Origin: Burkholderia sp. Bp8963
GTDB lineage: Bacteria; Pseudomonadota; Gammaproteobacteria; Burkholderiales; Burkholderiaceae
Direction: 5' to 3'
Length of the DNA stretch: 64,000 nt
NCBI RefSeq assembly: GCF_003854275.1
Contig: NZ_QTQP01000008.1
Coordinates: forward strand, 1 to 64,000
Positions 25,130 to 36,168 of this stretch are shown piece by piece. Numbering within the stretch: the stretch's first letter is position 1; the number at the start of each line of letters is the position of its first letter. Made by a program: the position numbers and the translations under genes. The notes below the pieces were generated by a model. That model made no database searches. It was not told the DNA's origin and worked only from the letters and a program-made list of their open reading frames with translations.

Positions 25130-26335
25130 ATGTCCGCCGCTGCCACCGACCAACCGACCCACGACGCCGCGTCGCCCCACTACTCGCGCAGCCTGCTGTT
25201 GCTGCTCGCGACGATCGCGGGCGTGTCGGTCGCGAACATCTACTACAACCAGCCGCTGCTCGACAGCTTCCGCGAGGCGTTTCCGGACCGCGCGGCGTGG
25301 ATCGGCGCCGTGCCGACCGCAACGCAGCTCGGCTATGCGGCCGGCATGTTCCTGCTTGCGCCGCTCGGCGACCGCTTCGACCGCCGCCTGCTGATCCTGC
25401 TGCAGCTTGCCGGCCTGTCGGTCGCGCTGATCACGGCAGCTGCCGCGCCGTCGCTCGCCGTGCTCGCGGCCGCGAGCCTCGCGATCGGCGTGCTCGCGAC
25501 GATCGCGCAGCAGGCCGTGCCGTTCGCCGCCGAAATCGCGCCGCCCGCCGCGCGCGGGCAGGCGGTCGGCACCGTGATGAGCGGGCTGTTGCTCGGCATC
25601 CTGCTCGCGCGCACGGCGGCCGGCTTCGTTGCCGAGTATTTCGGCTGGCGCGCGGTGTTCGGCGCGTCGGTTGCCGCGCTCGTCGCGCTCGCCGCGGTGA
25701 TCGTGCTGCGGCTGCCGAAGAGCTCGCCGACGTCGACGCTGCCGTACGGCAAGCTGCTCGGTTCGATGTGGCATCTCGCGATGGAATTGCGCGGGCTGCG
25801 CGAAGCGTCGCTGACGGGCGCCGCGCTGTTCGCCGCGTTCAGCGCGTTCTGGCCCGTGCTGACGCTGCTGCTCGCCGGCGCGCCGTTCCATCTCGGGCCG
25901 AAGGCGGCGGGCCTGTTCGGCATCGTCGGCGCGGCCGGCGCGCTCGCGGCGCCGTATGCGGGCCGCTTCGCCGACAAGCGCGGGCCGCGCACGATCATCT
26001 CGTTCGCGATCGCGCTGCTCGCGCTGTCGTTCGTGATCTTCGCGCTGTCCGGCACGAGCATCGTCGGGCTCGTGATCGGCGTGATCGTGCTCGATGTCGG
26101 CGTGCAGGCCGCGCAGATCTCGAACCAGTCGCGCATCTATGCGCTGAAGCCCGAGGCGCGCAGCCGCGTGAACACGGTGTACATGGCGTGCTATTTCATC
26201 GGCGGCGCGCTCGGCTCGTCCGTCGGTGTCGCCGCGTGGCGCACGTTCGGCTGGATCGGGATGTGCGCGACGGGCCTGCTGTTCTCCGCGCTCGCGGGCT
26301 GGTGCCACTATCGCGGCGGCAAGCGCGGCGGCTGA
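25130..26335 (+). CDS. MFS transporter (drug/proton antiporter-like, DHA1 type)
   Basis: 401 residues with about 12 membrane segments. The loop 2-3 motif is LGDRFDRRLLI near residue 82, and the N-terminal helix contains VANIYYNQPLL, typical of AraJ/YdhP/CflA-like exporters. ATG 25130 follows a 160-base gap after the phosphodiesterase, so it is probably a separate unit. It converges on the EamA gene with only 22 bases between stops. Substrate unknown. Confidence 0.9.
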   Translation: MSAAATDQPTHDAASPHYSRSLLLLLATIAGVSVANIYYNQPLLDSFREAFPDRAAWIGAVPTATQLGYAAGMFLLAPLGDRFDRRLLILLQLAGLSVALITAAAAPSLAVLAAASLAIGVLATIAQQAVPFAAEIAPPAARGQAVGTVMSGLLLGILLARTAAGFVAEYFGWRAVFGASVAALVALAAVIVLRLPKSSPTSTLPYGKLLGSMWHLAMELRGLREASLTGAALFAAFSAFWPVLTLLLAGAPFHLGPKAAGLFGIVGAAGALAAPYAGRFADKRGPRTIISFAIALLALSFVIFALSGTSIVGLVIGVIVLDVGVQAAQISNQSRIYALKPEARSRVNTVYMACYFIGGALGSSVGVAAWRTFGWIGMCATGLLFSALAGWCHYRGGKRGG

Positions 26336-26357
26336 ACGCGTGCCGCGCGTGCCGCCG

Positions 26358-27512
26358 TCATGCGTCGGCGGCCGGGCGCACGGATGCCGACGTGGCGGTC
26401 GCTGCGGGCGGCCGGACGTGGGTTGGCGTGGAGGTCGGTTCGGACGCTGACATCGGCGTCGTTGCCATCGTCGGCACGGATGTCGTGGCAGACGTCGGCT
26501 TTGGAGCCGACATGGATGGCGCTGCGGTCGCCGGCGCGGACGCCGACACCGACGTCGAAGCACGCGCTGCAGCCGCTTGCGACACACCCCGGCGCGCGGG
26601 GTCGAACACGAACGACAGCCCGACGCTGCCTAGAATCGCGAGCGTCGCGACCACCGTCGCCATCGTCACGGGTTCGCCGAGCATCAGCGCGCCGAGCGCG
26701 ACCGCGACGATCGGGTTCACATACATGCAGCTGCTCGAGATGATCGGGCTCGTGTGGCGGATCAGGTAGCCGTACGCGACGTACGCGGCCATCGTGCAGA
26801 ACACCATCAGGTACACGAACGCGAACACCGGCGTCACCGCGAGATGCTCGATGCGCTCGCCGAGCAACCACGCGACGAGCGTCGACATCAGGCCGCCGAG
26901 GCCGATCTGCAGCGACGTCGACAGGAACAGGTCCGACGGCAGCTTGAGCCGCGTCGACAGATGCGCGCCGCCCGCCCAGAACAGCGCGCCGGCCAGCACG
27001 GAGATCGTGCCGAGCGCCGAATTCGTCTCGGCCGCACCGCCCGAATTCAGCACGACGATGCCGACCATTCCGAGCGCGACGGCCGCCCACTCGCCCTTCG
27101 TCACGGGCCGCCCCGCGACCGCGGCGATCACGGTCGCGAACAGCGGCACGGTGGCGACCATCACCGCGGCCGAGCCGCTGCTGACGGTCCGCATCCCGAG
27201 CGCGATCGTGCCGGACGACAGCGCGACGAGCATCGTGCCGATGATCGCCGCATTACGGACTTCGACGAGCGTCGGCCATTCCGGCTTGCGCCGCAGCGCG
27301 AAGATGAACAGGCCGATCCCGCCGAGCAGGTTGCGCAGCCCCGACAGCAGCAGCGGCGGAAACGACTGCAGCGCGAAGTGCAGGCCGCTGTAGGTCGAAC
27401 CCCAGACGAAATAGATGAACACGAGCGCCAGCGCGACGCGTCCGCCGCGGCTTTGCGGCAGCCGGATCGGATGGCGGGCGAAGAAATCGAGGAGCCGGTC
27501 GAGCGGGGTCAT
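26358..27512 (-). CDS. EamA/DMT-family transporter with long low-complexity C-terminal tail
   Basis: 384 residues. The first 310 contain the two EamA repeats of five membrane segments each (VFIYFVWGSTYSGLHFAL; GALFWAGGAHLSTRL; SCMYVNPIVAVALGALMLGE). The last 65 residues are an Ala/Ser/Thr/Pro/Met-rich tail with repeated SAxxPTS-like words, absent from ordinary members such as YedA. The DNA of the tail is degenerate and repeat-like. Probably an amino-acid or drug exporter; substrate unknown. Confidence 0.88.
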   Translation of the reverse strand: MTPLDRLLDFFARHPIRLPQSRGGRVALALVFIYFVWGSTYSGLHFALQSFPPLLLSGLRNLLGGIGLFIFALRRKPEWPTLVEVRNAAIIGTMLVALSSGTIALGMRTVSSGSAAVMVATVPLFATVIAAVAGRPVTKGEWAAVALGMVGIVVLNSGGAAETNSALGTISVLAGALFWAGGAHLSTRLKLPSDLFLSTSLQIGLGGLMSTLVAWLLGERIEHLAVTPVFAFVYLMVFCTMAAYVAYGYLIRHTSPIISSSCMYVNPIVAVALGALMLGEPVTMATVVATLAILGSVGLSFVFDPARRGVSQAAAARASTSVSASAPATAAPSMSAPKPTSATTSVPTMATTPMSASEPTSTPTHVRPPAATATSASVRPAADA

Positions 27513-28051
27513 CGTTCAGCCTGCCCGCACGGCGTGTCGCGTGCCCCGTTGAAGAACGCCGGAACAACCGGCAAACGGCCCGGACGGGGCCAGGACGGCG
27601 GGGGCAAACGTGCGGAACGACATGACAGTGCGAACGGCGACGAAGTAAACCGGCTGGGCCGGCGGCAGACGGACATGAAAATGTGCGCAACCGCTGCGGC
27701 TGCGCACGTTCGGCATTATGGCACCACGGATTCGAAAGGATCTTCAGACCTTGCTGAAAGGTGAGCGACTGACGTTTCGACGCGACAGTTTCGGTGCGGC
27801 CGGCGAGGTGTGGCCGGCGAGGTGCGGCCGGCGAGGTGCGGCCGGCGAGGTGCGGCCGGCGAGGTGCGGCGCAACCAATCGAAGCCCCCGAACATTTTTA
27901 TCCGCGCGGTCCATTTCCCCCTCAAGGTCGCGTCCGCACCTGCCGTTTACCCTCCCATAACCCTGATCGCAATATGGTTTTGTCAGACGAAAAGATTCGT
28001 CGCGAGCGTTCCGGGAAAGCGGGTTTCTCGTTTCGATATGGATGACAGGGT
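27513..28051. other. Intergenic region EamA gene / chemoreceptor, with a tandem repeat
   Basis: 539 bases between divergent genes. It contains five 14-base tandem repeats (listed separately) and, near 27930-28045, a less GC-rich stretch just upstream of the chemoreceptor that is the likely promoter region. I did not find an identifiable RNA gene or coding region. Confidence 0.5.
27796..27865 (+). repeat. Five tandem copies of a 14-base GCGGCCGGCGAGGT unit
   Basis: Five end-to-end copies; only the second differs (GTGGCC...). A sixth partial copy (GCGGC) follows. The unit is not a multiple of three and lies between genes. Confidence 0.92.
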
Positions 28052-29767
28052 ATGGGCAAACTGACTGGCACAATCAGGTTCAAGATCACGCTCGCGTTCG
28101 GCGCGTGCGTGGTCGTGATGGTCGCGATCGGGCTGATGGGAATGCGCGGACTCTCGACGTTGAGTTCCGACATGAGTTCGATGTATACGGAAGGCGCCGT
28201 GCCGCTCGAAGATCTGGCAAGCGCTCAAACAGCGTCGCTGCAGATGCGCGTCGCGCTCGACGAGCTTGCCGCGCAAACCGATCGGACCGCCGCGAAGCGC
28301 ACCGCTGATCACATCCGCGAGCTCGACAAGAAGCTCGCCGCCGCGTGGAACGATTACTACCCGTCGCGCGTGACCGCCGACGACGAGCGCAGGATCGCGG
28401 ACCGGATCGCGGGCCGCATCGGCGAATTCCGGGCGCTGATCGGCACCGCGCTCGCATCGGCGGATACGGGCGCCGTCGACGCAGCCGGCGCGACGCTCGA
28501 CAAGATCCGCCCCGTCGGCGAAGCACTCGCCAGCGGCATCGGCGAAGACATCGAGAACAACGCGAACCAGATCAAGGACGCCGCCACGCAAGGCAACGAC
28601 ACGTTCCGCCGGCTGCTGTGGGCGTCGATCGGTGTGCTCGCCGTCGGCGTGGCCGCCGCGACCGGCGCCTGGCGCTACCTGCTGCGCGCGATCACGCAGC
28701 CGCTCGACGCCGCGATGAACGCAGCCCGGCGCATTGCGGACGGCCAGCTCGAAACCGGGCTCGACATCCGCTCGAACGACGAATTCGGGCACCTGCTGAT
28801 GGCACTGCGCCAGATGGACACGCAGCTCGCCGACATCGTGCGCGGCATCAAGGCGTCGAGCGAATCGATCCTCGTCGCGTCGGCCCAGATCGCGGCCGGC
28901 AACATGGACCTGTCGTCGCGCACCGAGGAACAGGCCGCGTCGCTCGAAGAGACGGCGGCGAGCATGGAAGAGCTGACCGCGACGGTCAAACAGAACTCGG
29001 ACAATGCGCGCCAGGCGACGACGCTCGCGACGAGTGCATCGCAGGTCGCGGACAACGGCAGCGAAGTGGTCGAGCGGATGCTCGCGACGATGGCTGAGAT
29101 CAGCGCAAGCTCGACGAAGATCGCCGACATCACCGGGCTGATCGAGAGCATCGCATTCCAGACCAACATCCTCGCACTGAACGCGGCCGTCGAGGCCGCG
29201 CGCGCGGGCGAACAGGGGCGCGGCTTCGCCGTCGTAGCCGGCGAGGTGCGCAGCCTCGCGCAGCGCGCGTCGAGCGCCGCGAAGGAAATCAAGGACCTGA
29301 TCCAGCGCTCGGTGGCGACCGTGCACGAAGGCTCGACGCAGGCGGAGGCGGTCGGCCGCACGATGGGCGACGTCCGGCAGGCGATCCGCCGCGTCGCGGA
29401 CATCAACGCCGAGATTTCGGCGGCGTCCGACGAGCAGAGCCGCGGCATCGAGCAGGTGAACACGGCGGTCAGCCAGATGGACGAAGTGACGCAGCAGAAC
29501 GCGGCGCTCGTCGAAGAGGCGTCCGCGGCCGCGCAATCGCTCGAGCAGCAGGCCGCGGAACAGAAACGCGCCGTCTCCGTGTTCAAGCTTTCCGGCGACA
29601 CCGGCACGGCTGCGCCGGCGGCCCCTGCCGTGCGCAAGGCGGCGCCGCGGCCCGCCGCACGCCGCGTCCCGGCCCGGCCGACGCCCTCGCTTGCACCCTC
29701 GCCCGCTCCAGCGCCGGCGCTTGCGGCGACAGGCGCCTCCGGCTCGACCGACTGGGAGACGTTCTGA
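28052..29767 (+). CDS. Methyl-accepting chemotaxis protein
   Basis: A 571-residue transmembrane chemoreceptor. Membrane segment 1 is at about residues 11-31, a four-helix-bundle-like periplasmic domain follows, membrane segment 2 is at about 187-208, then HAMP ([20 protein letters not shown]) and the signalling hairpin with the conserved tip [19 protein letters not shown] near 390. The protein ends with a Pro/Ala-rich linker and DWETF, a version of the NWETF pentapeptide that tethers CheR/CheB in high-abundance receptors. Ligand unknown. Confidence 0.95.
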   Translation: MGKLTGTIRFKITLAFGACVVVMVAIGLMGMRGLSTLSSDMSSMYTEGAVPLEDLASAQTASLQMRVALDELAAQTDRTAAKRTADHIRELDKKLAAAWNDYYPSRVTADDERRIADRIAGRIGEFRALIGTALASADTGAVDAAGATLDKIRPVGEALASGIGEDIENNANQIKDAATQGNDTFRRLLWASIGVLAVGVAAATGAWRYLLRAITQPLDAAMNAARRIADGQLETGLDIRSNDEFGHLLMALRQMDTQLADIVRGIKASSESILVASAQIAAGNMDLSSRTEEQAASLEETAASMEELTATVKQNSDNARQATTLATSASQVADNGSEVVERMLATMAEISASSTKIADITGLIESIAFQTNILALNAAVEAARAGEQGRGFAVVAGEVRSLAQRASSAAKEIKDLIQRSVATVHEGSTQAEAVGRTMGDVRQAIRRVADINAEISAASDEQSRGIEQVNTAVSQMDEVTQQNAALVEEASAAAQSLEQQAAEQKRAVSVFKLSGDTGTAAPAAPAVRKAAPRPAARRVPARPTPSLAPSPAPAPALAATGASGSTDWETF

Positions 29768-29773
29768 CGTGCA

Positions 29774-29801
29774 GCGGGCAGGACGGTGCCGCCCTGCCCG
29801 C
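29774..29801 (+). terminator. GC-rich hairpin after the chemoreceptor gene
   Basis: GCGGGCAG/CTGCCCGC form an 8-bp stem seven bases past the stop. No T-tract follows, so intrinsic termination is doubtful. Confidence 0.4.
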
Positions 29802-29895
29802 CGCGTCGCGATACGACGGCGACACCGCGGCGGCGCCTACGAACCGCCGAGACCGGGAGTCATCCTGACGCGCGGCGGGCACTGAGCAGCGCCGC

Positions 29896-30684
29896 CTACG
29901 ACCCACCGAACCAGTTGTACCCCTGGTCGACCCAATACCCGCCCGGAAACGTATTGGTCACGAAGATTTCCATGATGTGCTTCGGGTTCTTGTAGCCGAG
30001 CTTGGTCGGCATCCGCAGTTTCATCGGGAAGCCGAATTCCGCCGGCAGCCGCTGCCCGTCGTATTCGAAGGTGAGGAGCGTCTGCGGGTGCAGCGCGGTC
30101 GGCATGTCGATGCTTTCGTAGTAGTCGTCCGCACATTTGAAGCCGACGTATTTGGCGCTCGTGTCCGCGCCGACGCGCTGCAGGAACGCGCCGAACGGCG
30201 TGCCGCCCCAGCGGCCGATCGCGCTCCATCCTTCGACGCAGATATGCCGCGTGATCTGCTCCGCGTGCGGTAGCGCGTACAGCTCGTCGAGCGTCCACAC
30301 GCGCTTGCCGGTCACGAGGCCTGACAGCGCGAGCCGGAAAGTCGACGCATCGACGTGCGGCACCTCGTCGATCCCGTAAAACGCGTTGAACGGAAACGGC
30401 CGCGTCAGGTCGGCCTCGGTGTAGGTCGGCGCGAGACGCTGCGGGCCGAACAGCCAGCCCTGCACGCGGTCGTTCATCCGCGACACTTTCTCGAGAAACG
30501 CGTTGACCGACGCGTCGTCCTGCAGCGTGCAGCCCGTCAGCATCGCGAGGCCGCCAAGCGTCAGGATGCGCCGGTTGAACAGCCGCCGCGACGGCATCGC
30601 GAGCTCGCGCCGCACGTCGAGCGCCAGCGACTGCCGGTCGAGCGTCCAGCGCGGACGCGCGCGCGCGTCTTCGGGTTTGGACAT
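29896..30684 (-). CDS. Molybdopterin-dependent oxidoreductase, Tat-exported lipoprotein (sulfite oxidase/MsrP superfamily)
   Basis: 262 residues from ATG 30684. The N-terminus carries SRRLFNRR, matching the twin-arginine consensus, followed by a hydrophobic stretch and the lipobox LTGC, so a folded cofactor-bearing lipoprotein should be exported. Conserved sulfite-oxidase-fold motifs are RHICVEGWSAIGRWGG, whose Cys is the probable molybdenum ligand, and GFKCADDYYES, GFPMKLRMPTKLGYKNPKHI. It resembles MsrP (YedY), though the lipobox and the partner cytochrome differ from the E. coli pair. The cytochrome gene lies 23 bases upstream on the same strand. Substrate is unknown; cofactor genes are at 1.2-5.6 kb in this window. 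Confidence 0.9.
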   Translation of the reverse strand: MSKPEDARARPRWTLDRQSLALDVRRELAMPSRRLFNRRILTLGGLAMLTGCTLQDDASVNAFLEKVSRMNDRVQGWLFGPQRLAPTYTEADLTRPFPFNAFYGIDEVPHVDASTFRLALSGLVTGKRVWTLDELYALPHAEQITRHICVEGWSAIGRWGGTPFGAFLQRVGADTSAKYVGFKCADDYYESIDMPTALHPQTLLTFEYDGQRLPAEFGFPMKLRMPTKLGYKNPKHIMEIFVTNTFPGGYWVDQGYNWFGGS

Positions 30685-30707
30685 GATGATCTCCTTCGGC
30701 CCGCAGG

Positions 30708-31340
30708 CTAGTGTCCGCGCAGCATCGCGAGCAGCGAGCGCGGCACCAGCAGCGCCATCGCGACGTGCACGACGAAGAACGCGACGAGCACCGACATCGC
30801 CCAGAAATGCACGACGCGTGCGTTGTCGTAGCCGCCGAGCAGCATGCGCAGCAGCGGAAACTGCACCGATTTCCAGATCACGAGGCCGGACAGCACCAGC
30901 ACGATCAGATCGACGATCGCCGTCAGGTAGGCGATGCGCTGTACCGCGTTGTAGACGCTCAGGTCTTCGTGCGCGAGCTTGCCGCGCAGCGCCGCGGCCA
31001 GATCGCGCAGCACCGCCACCGGTGTGACCGGAAAGAACTTGCGCGCGATGCGGCCGGTCGCGATCGCCATCGTCAGGTAAAAGAGTCCGTTGCCGGCCAA
31101 CAGCCACATCGCCGCGAAATGCCATTGCAGCGCGCCGCCGAGCCAGCCGCCCAGCGTGATGCCGTGTGGAAACATGAACGGCGGATAAATCGGCGACGCA
31201 TCGTAGATGCGCCAGCCGGACAGCACCATCACGATCGCCGCGAGCGCGTTGAGCCAGTGGCTCACGCGCACCCACAGTGGATGGATCGCTCGCACGGGCG
31301 GCTTCACGGCCGCGTGGTCGGAGACGGGAACGGCGGGCAT
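30708..31340 (-). CDS. Di-haem cytochrome b561-type membrane subunit
   Basis: 210 residues from the ATG at 31340, chosen because AGGAGG lies just upstream; the frame extends to 31367. Four or five membrane segments carry His residues suited to haem b: RVSHWLNALAAIVM, LQWHFAAMWLLAGN, and VVHFWAMSVLVAFFVVHVAM. It belongs to the cytochrome b561/Ni-Fe-hydrogenase b-subunit-like family and should pass electrons from the quinone pool to the neighbouring molybdopterin lipoprotein, with which it forms a two-gene operon. This differs from MsrQ (YedZ), the usual MsrP partner. Confidence 0.88.
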   Translation of the reverse strand: MPAVPVSDHAAVKPPVRAIHPLWVRVSHWLNALAAIVMVLSGWRIYDASPIYPPFMFPHGITLGGWLGGALQWHFAAMWLLAGNGLFYLTMAIATGRIARKFFPVTPVAVLRDLAAALRGKLAHEDLSVYNAVQRIAYLTAIVDLIVLVLSGLVIWKSVQFPLLRMLLGGYDNARVVHFWAMSVLVAFFVVHVAMALLVPRSLLAMLRGH

Positions 31341-31476
31341 CACGCACCTCCTCGAATGTGTCTGCATGCGCTAACCACACGACGGCAGGCCGAGCGCCTG
31401 CACGACGTCGCCCGTCACCGTGTCCTCGACGAACGCGGCCGCGCCCGTCCGCGCGGCGCGCGCACGAACAATACGT

Positions 31477-31779
31477 TCAGTACGACATCTTGTTCGACTT
31501 GTCGTCGTTCGTCGGCTTGCCCATCGAGTCGTGCGACATCGCGCCCTTTTTCTTCATCTCGTGTTTGGCCATGCCGCCCTTCTTCATGCCGTTGTCCTTG
31601 GACATCTCATCGTGCCCCATCGCGTCCTTCGACATCGACGGCTGGTCCTTCGACATCGGTGCCTGGTCCTTCGACATCGACGGCTGGTCTTTCGACATCG
31701 CGTCGTTCTGCGCGTATGCACCCGTGGCGGCAAACGCGAAACCGGCGAGGCAAGCGGCGATCAACAGGTTCTTTTTCAT
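31477..31779 (-). CDS. Secreted MXKDX-repeat protein
   Basis: 100 residues from the ATG at 31779 (AAGGAG upstream). A signal peptide (KKNLLIAACLAGFAFAATG, cleavage after AYA) precedes a mature part built from MSKDQ/MSKDA-type repeats, at least five in a row, then Met/Lys/His-rich sequence. It fits the pentapeptide MXKDX repeat family known from Burkholderia. The repeats are visible in the DNA as a 30-base periodicity. The Met-, His- and Asp-rich composition could bind metals, but no function is established. It is oriented like the molybdo-lipoprotein pair, 137 bases upstream. Confidence 0.9.
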   Translation of the reverse strand: MKKNLLIAACLAGFAFAATGAYAQNDAMSKDQPSMSKDQAPMSKDQPSMSKDAMGHDEMSKDNGMKKGGMAKHEMKKKGAMSHDSMGKPTNDDKSNKMSY

Positions 31780-31931
31780 GACATCACTCCTTCGTGGGTG
31801 GGATTTAGGAGTCGAATAGTCGGGCGAGGCGACGCGACATGACAGCCGCCTCACAAAACATTTTAGTTTTCGCGGCGCACGATCGCGTGGCGCATTCGGC
31901 GCTCGCCGCCGCGCCTCTCATCTGCCCCCGG

Positions 31932-31960
31932 TTGAAACCGCCGCGAACCCGGTGTATCGT
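31932..31960 (+). promoter_or_regulatory. Sigma-70 promoter of thiC
   Basis: TTGAAA and TATCGT are separated by exactly 17 bases. The predicted start near 31967 lies a few bases before the TPP riboswitch. Confidence 0.75.
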
Positions 31961-31972
31961 GTGCGCTTGCTA

Positions 31973-32071
31973 ACGCGGGGGTCCTGCAATGAGCCCGGTC
32001 AACAAACCGGCAATTGCGGGTGAGAAATACCCTTTGAACCTGATCTGGATAATGCCAGCGCAGGGAAGCGT
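31973..32071 (+). promoter_or_regulatory. TPP riboswitch (THI element)
   Basis: The conserved core is unmistakable: GCGGGTGAGAAATACCC, then TTTGAACCTGATCTGGATAA and TGCCAGCGCAGGGAA. The ends ACGC/GCGT can close P1. Thiamine pyrophosphate binding should reduce expression of thiC, whose start is 95 bases downstream. Confidence 0.97.
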
Positions 32072-32138
32072 ACGGGCTTCGCCGCCATCCCTCTGACGAA
32101 ACCCGCCGCCTCACGAATCTCGTCTCCTGCTTAGCTAG

Positions 32139-34097
<1,959 letters not shown>

Positions 34098-34146
34098 GCG
34101 TCCGATCAAGCGTCGGATCAAGCGCCCGATCGCTCCGCGATGCACG

Positions 34147-34173
34147 AAGCCCGCTTTCGAGCGGGCTTTTTTG
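34147..34173 (+). terminator. Rho-independent terminator of thiC
   Basis: Stem AAGCCCGC/GCGGGCTT closed by a short loop and followed by TTTTTT, about 50 bases after the stop. Confidence 0.92.
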
Positions 34174-34332
34174 CGCATGCCGCATGCCCGCCGGGTTGCC
34201 AGGAAACAATTGATTACGAACGTCGATCACTTTAACAAGTCCTTACAGCAACCGGCCGATGCGGCGCGTAACTTGGGTTTGTGCGCGGGACCGATCCGAC
34301 GCGCGACTTTTACGACTTCAAGGACAACGATC

Positions 34333-34551
34333 ATGATTTCGATTCGACGTATTGGAGCAAGCGCATTGATCGTCGCAACGATGGCGAGCCTGTCGGCTTG
34401 CGACTCGATGACCACGCGTCAGCGCGATACGGCAATCGGCGCGGGCGTCGGCGGCATCGCCGGTGCGGCGATCGGTGGCAATACGCTGTCGACCCTCGGC
34501 GGCGCGGCCGTCGGCGGCATCATCGGCAACCAGGTCGGCAAGAAGCATTGA
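34333..34551 (+). CDS. Small glycine-zipper lipoprotein
   Basis: 72 residues. A short signal peptide with lipobox LSAC (Cys near residue 23) is followed by a glycine-zipper segment: GAGVGGIAGAAIGG then LGGAAVGGIIGNQVGKK. This is the Gly-zipper 2TM / OsmB-like layout of outer-membrane lipoproteins. The ATG at 34333 is the first that gives a signal peptide directly. It stands alone between thiC and another small lipoprotein gene. Role probably in envelope stress; not shown by the sequence. Confidence 0.88.
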   Translation: MISIRRIGASALIVATMASLSACDSMTTRQRDTAIGAGVGGIAGAAIGGNTLSTLGGAAVGGIIGNQVGKKH

Positions 34552-34589
34552 CGGCCGGCCCCCGTCCGGGGGCGGCCTGACACGATCGG

Positions 34590-34619
34590 ACGGCGCTCTC
34601 CGCTTCGCGTGAGCGCCGT
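34590..34619 (+). terminator. Possible terminator after the glycine-zipper gene
   Basis: ACGGCGCT/AGCGCCGT 8-bp stem with a loop of about 14 bases, followed by only a short TTCC. Weak. Confidence 0.4.
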
Positions 34620-34739
34620 TTCCGCAGTGGTTTCCGAAGCGGTACGCGAAATGATCCGTTACCGTTTTGCACGTCGTATCACGGCCGTGCGGCGTAAGCT
34701 TAAGAATCGGCTCACTGCCCTCCTTGCCGGGGACGCATC

Positions 34740-35006
34740 ATGAACAGAACGCTCGTCGCGGCAGCCGTTGCATGCGCGACGCTTGCCGGCTGCTATTACC
34801 CGTACGGCTACTATCCTTCCGACTATTACGCGGCGGCGCCGGTCCAGCCCGCGCCGGTGTATGTCGCACCCGCGCCGGCCTACTATCCGGCATATCCGGC
34901 CTATCCGGCGCCCGGTTACTACGCGCCGGCCTGGGGCGGCTGGTGGGGGCCGTCGCTGTCACTCAATTTCGGCTTCGGCGGCCGCGGCGGCCGGCATCAC
35001 CACTGA
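34740..35006 (+). CDS. Tyr/Pro-rich small lipoprotein
   Basis: 88 residues. The signal peptide MNRTLVAAAVACATLAGC ends in a lipobox (LAGC). The mature part is almost wholly Tyr, Pro, Ala and Gly (YYPYGYYPSDYY, then PAYYPAYPAYPAPGYY), with a C-terminal Gly/Arg/His tail. Such proteins are common surface lipoproteins in Burkholderia and related genera. No enzymatic motif. Function unknown; the composition suggests an extended, possibly wall-associated segment. Confidence 0.82.
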   Translation: MNRTLVAAAVACATLAGCYYPYGYYPSDYYAAAPVQPAPVYVAPAPAYYPAYPAYPAPGYYAPAWGGWWGPSLSLNFGFGGRGGRHHH

Positions 35007-35150
35007 CCGCGTGCGCCGCCGGTCGCCGGCGGGCGCCGGCGGGCGCACGGCTCTGCCGTTTCTTGTCGTTTCATCCGATCGTGAAACGTCGGCCGGGTAG
35101 CGCGGTGTAAGATTCGTCGCACCCCCTCCCCGCCTTCCGGCCCGCGATCG

Positions 35151-36077
35151 ATGTCACCGAAAAACGCCTCCCTGCTGACCGTGCTTGCCGCCCTGTGGGG
35201 CGCGTCGTTCCTGTTCATCCGGATCGGCGTGGCCGAGTTCGGCGTCGCGCCGCTGATGGCGCTGCGCGTCGGCATCGGCGCGCTGTTCCTGACCGGTCTC
35301 GCGCTCACCCGTTTCAAGCCCGCCGATCTCGGCACGCAACTGCGCCGTCATGCATGGCCGCTGTTCGTCGTCGGCGTGCTCAATTCCGGCGCGCCGTTCT
35401 GCCTGTTCGCGTTCGCCGAACTGACGCTGTCGGCCGGCGTGACGTCGGTGATCAACGCGACGACGCCGCTCTGGGGTGCGCTCGTCGCATACCTGTGGCT
35501 GAAGGACAAGCTGTCGCTGCCGCGCGCGCTTGGCCTCGTGATCGGCTTCGCGGGCGTACTGACGCTCGTCTGGAATCAGATCGCGAGCGCACACGGCGAT
35601 ACCGGCGCCGGCGCAACCGCGCTCGCCGCCGCCGCGGCGCTCGGCGCGACGCTGCTGTACGGCATCGCGGCCAACTACACGAAGCGCAAGCTGACCGGCG
35701 TCGACCCGCTCGTCAACGCGACCGGCAGCATGATCGGGTCGACCGTGCTGCTGCTGCCGTTCGCGATCGCGACGTGGCCCGCGGCGCCGGTCAGCGCGCA
35801 CGCCTGGGGCGCCGTGCTCGGGCTCGGCATCGCATGCACGGGTATCGCTTATTTCATCTTCTTCTACCTGATCGCCCACGTCGGGCCCGCACGCGCGATC
35901 ACCGTGACGTTCGTGATTCCGGTGTTCGGCCTGTTGTGGGGCGCGCTGTTCCTGAGCGAGCGCGTATCGGCCGTGATGCTCGAAGGCTGCACGATCGTGC
36001 TCGTCGGCACCGCGCTCGCGACCGGCGTGATCAAGCGGCTGCCGGGCATGCGGCCGCGCGGCGGCGAGACGGCCTGA
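35151..36077 (+). CDS. EamA/DMT-family transporter
   Basis: 308 residues with about ten membrane segments in two EamA repeats: LLTVLAALWGASFLFIRIGV at the N-terminus and AWGAVLGLGIACTGIAYFIF in the second half. Probably exports an amino acid or other metabolite. There is no tail like that of the other EamA protein in the window. It appears monocistronic. Substrate cannot be assigned. Confidence 0.9.
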   Translation: MSPKNASLLTVLAALWGASFLFIRIGVAEFGVAPLMALRVGIGALFLTGLALTRFKPADLGTQLRRHAWPLFVVGVLNSGAPFCLFAFAELTLSAGVTSVINATTPLWGALVAYLWLKDKLSLPRALGLVIGFAGVLTLVWNQIASAHGDTGAGATALAAAAALGATLLYGIAANYTKRKLTGVDPLVNATGSMIGSTVLLLPFAIATWPAAPVSAHAWGAVLGLGIACTGIAYFIFFYLIAHVGPARAITVTFVIPVFGLLWGALFLSERVSAVMLEGCTIVLVGTALATGVIKRLPGMRPRGGETA

Positions 36078-36114
36078 CGAAGAAGTTCGTCAGTGTGGAG
36101 TTACCCTGATACGC

Positions 36115-36153
36115 GATCCGCGCGGATCTCGCTACACTCGGATTAATTATCCG
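36115..36153. promoter_or_regulatory. Two palindromes upstream of the leader ORF and EAL gene
   Basis: GATCCGCGCGGATC (36115-36128) and CGGAT-N5-ATCCG (36139-36153) flank a TACACT hexamer that could serve as a -10. They may be operators or, for the first, a terminator stem of the EamA gene without a T-tract. Confidence 0.35.
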
Positions 36154-36168
36154 CAGGAGCCGGTCAAG

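Noticed and set aside
22122-25322. Minus-strand frame of 1066 codons opposite the ABC transporter operon
   Set aside because: Arg/Asp/Glu/His-rich noise opposite genes with full family motifs; no ribosome site or domain.
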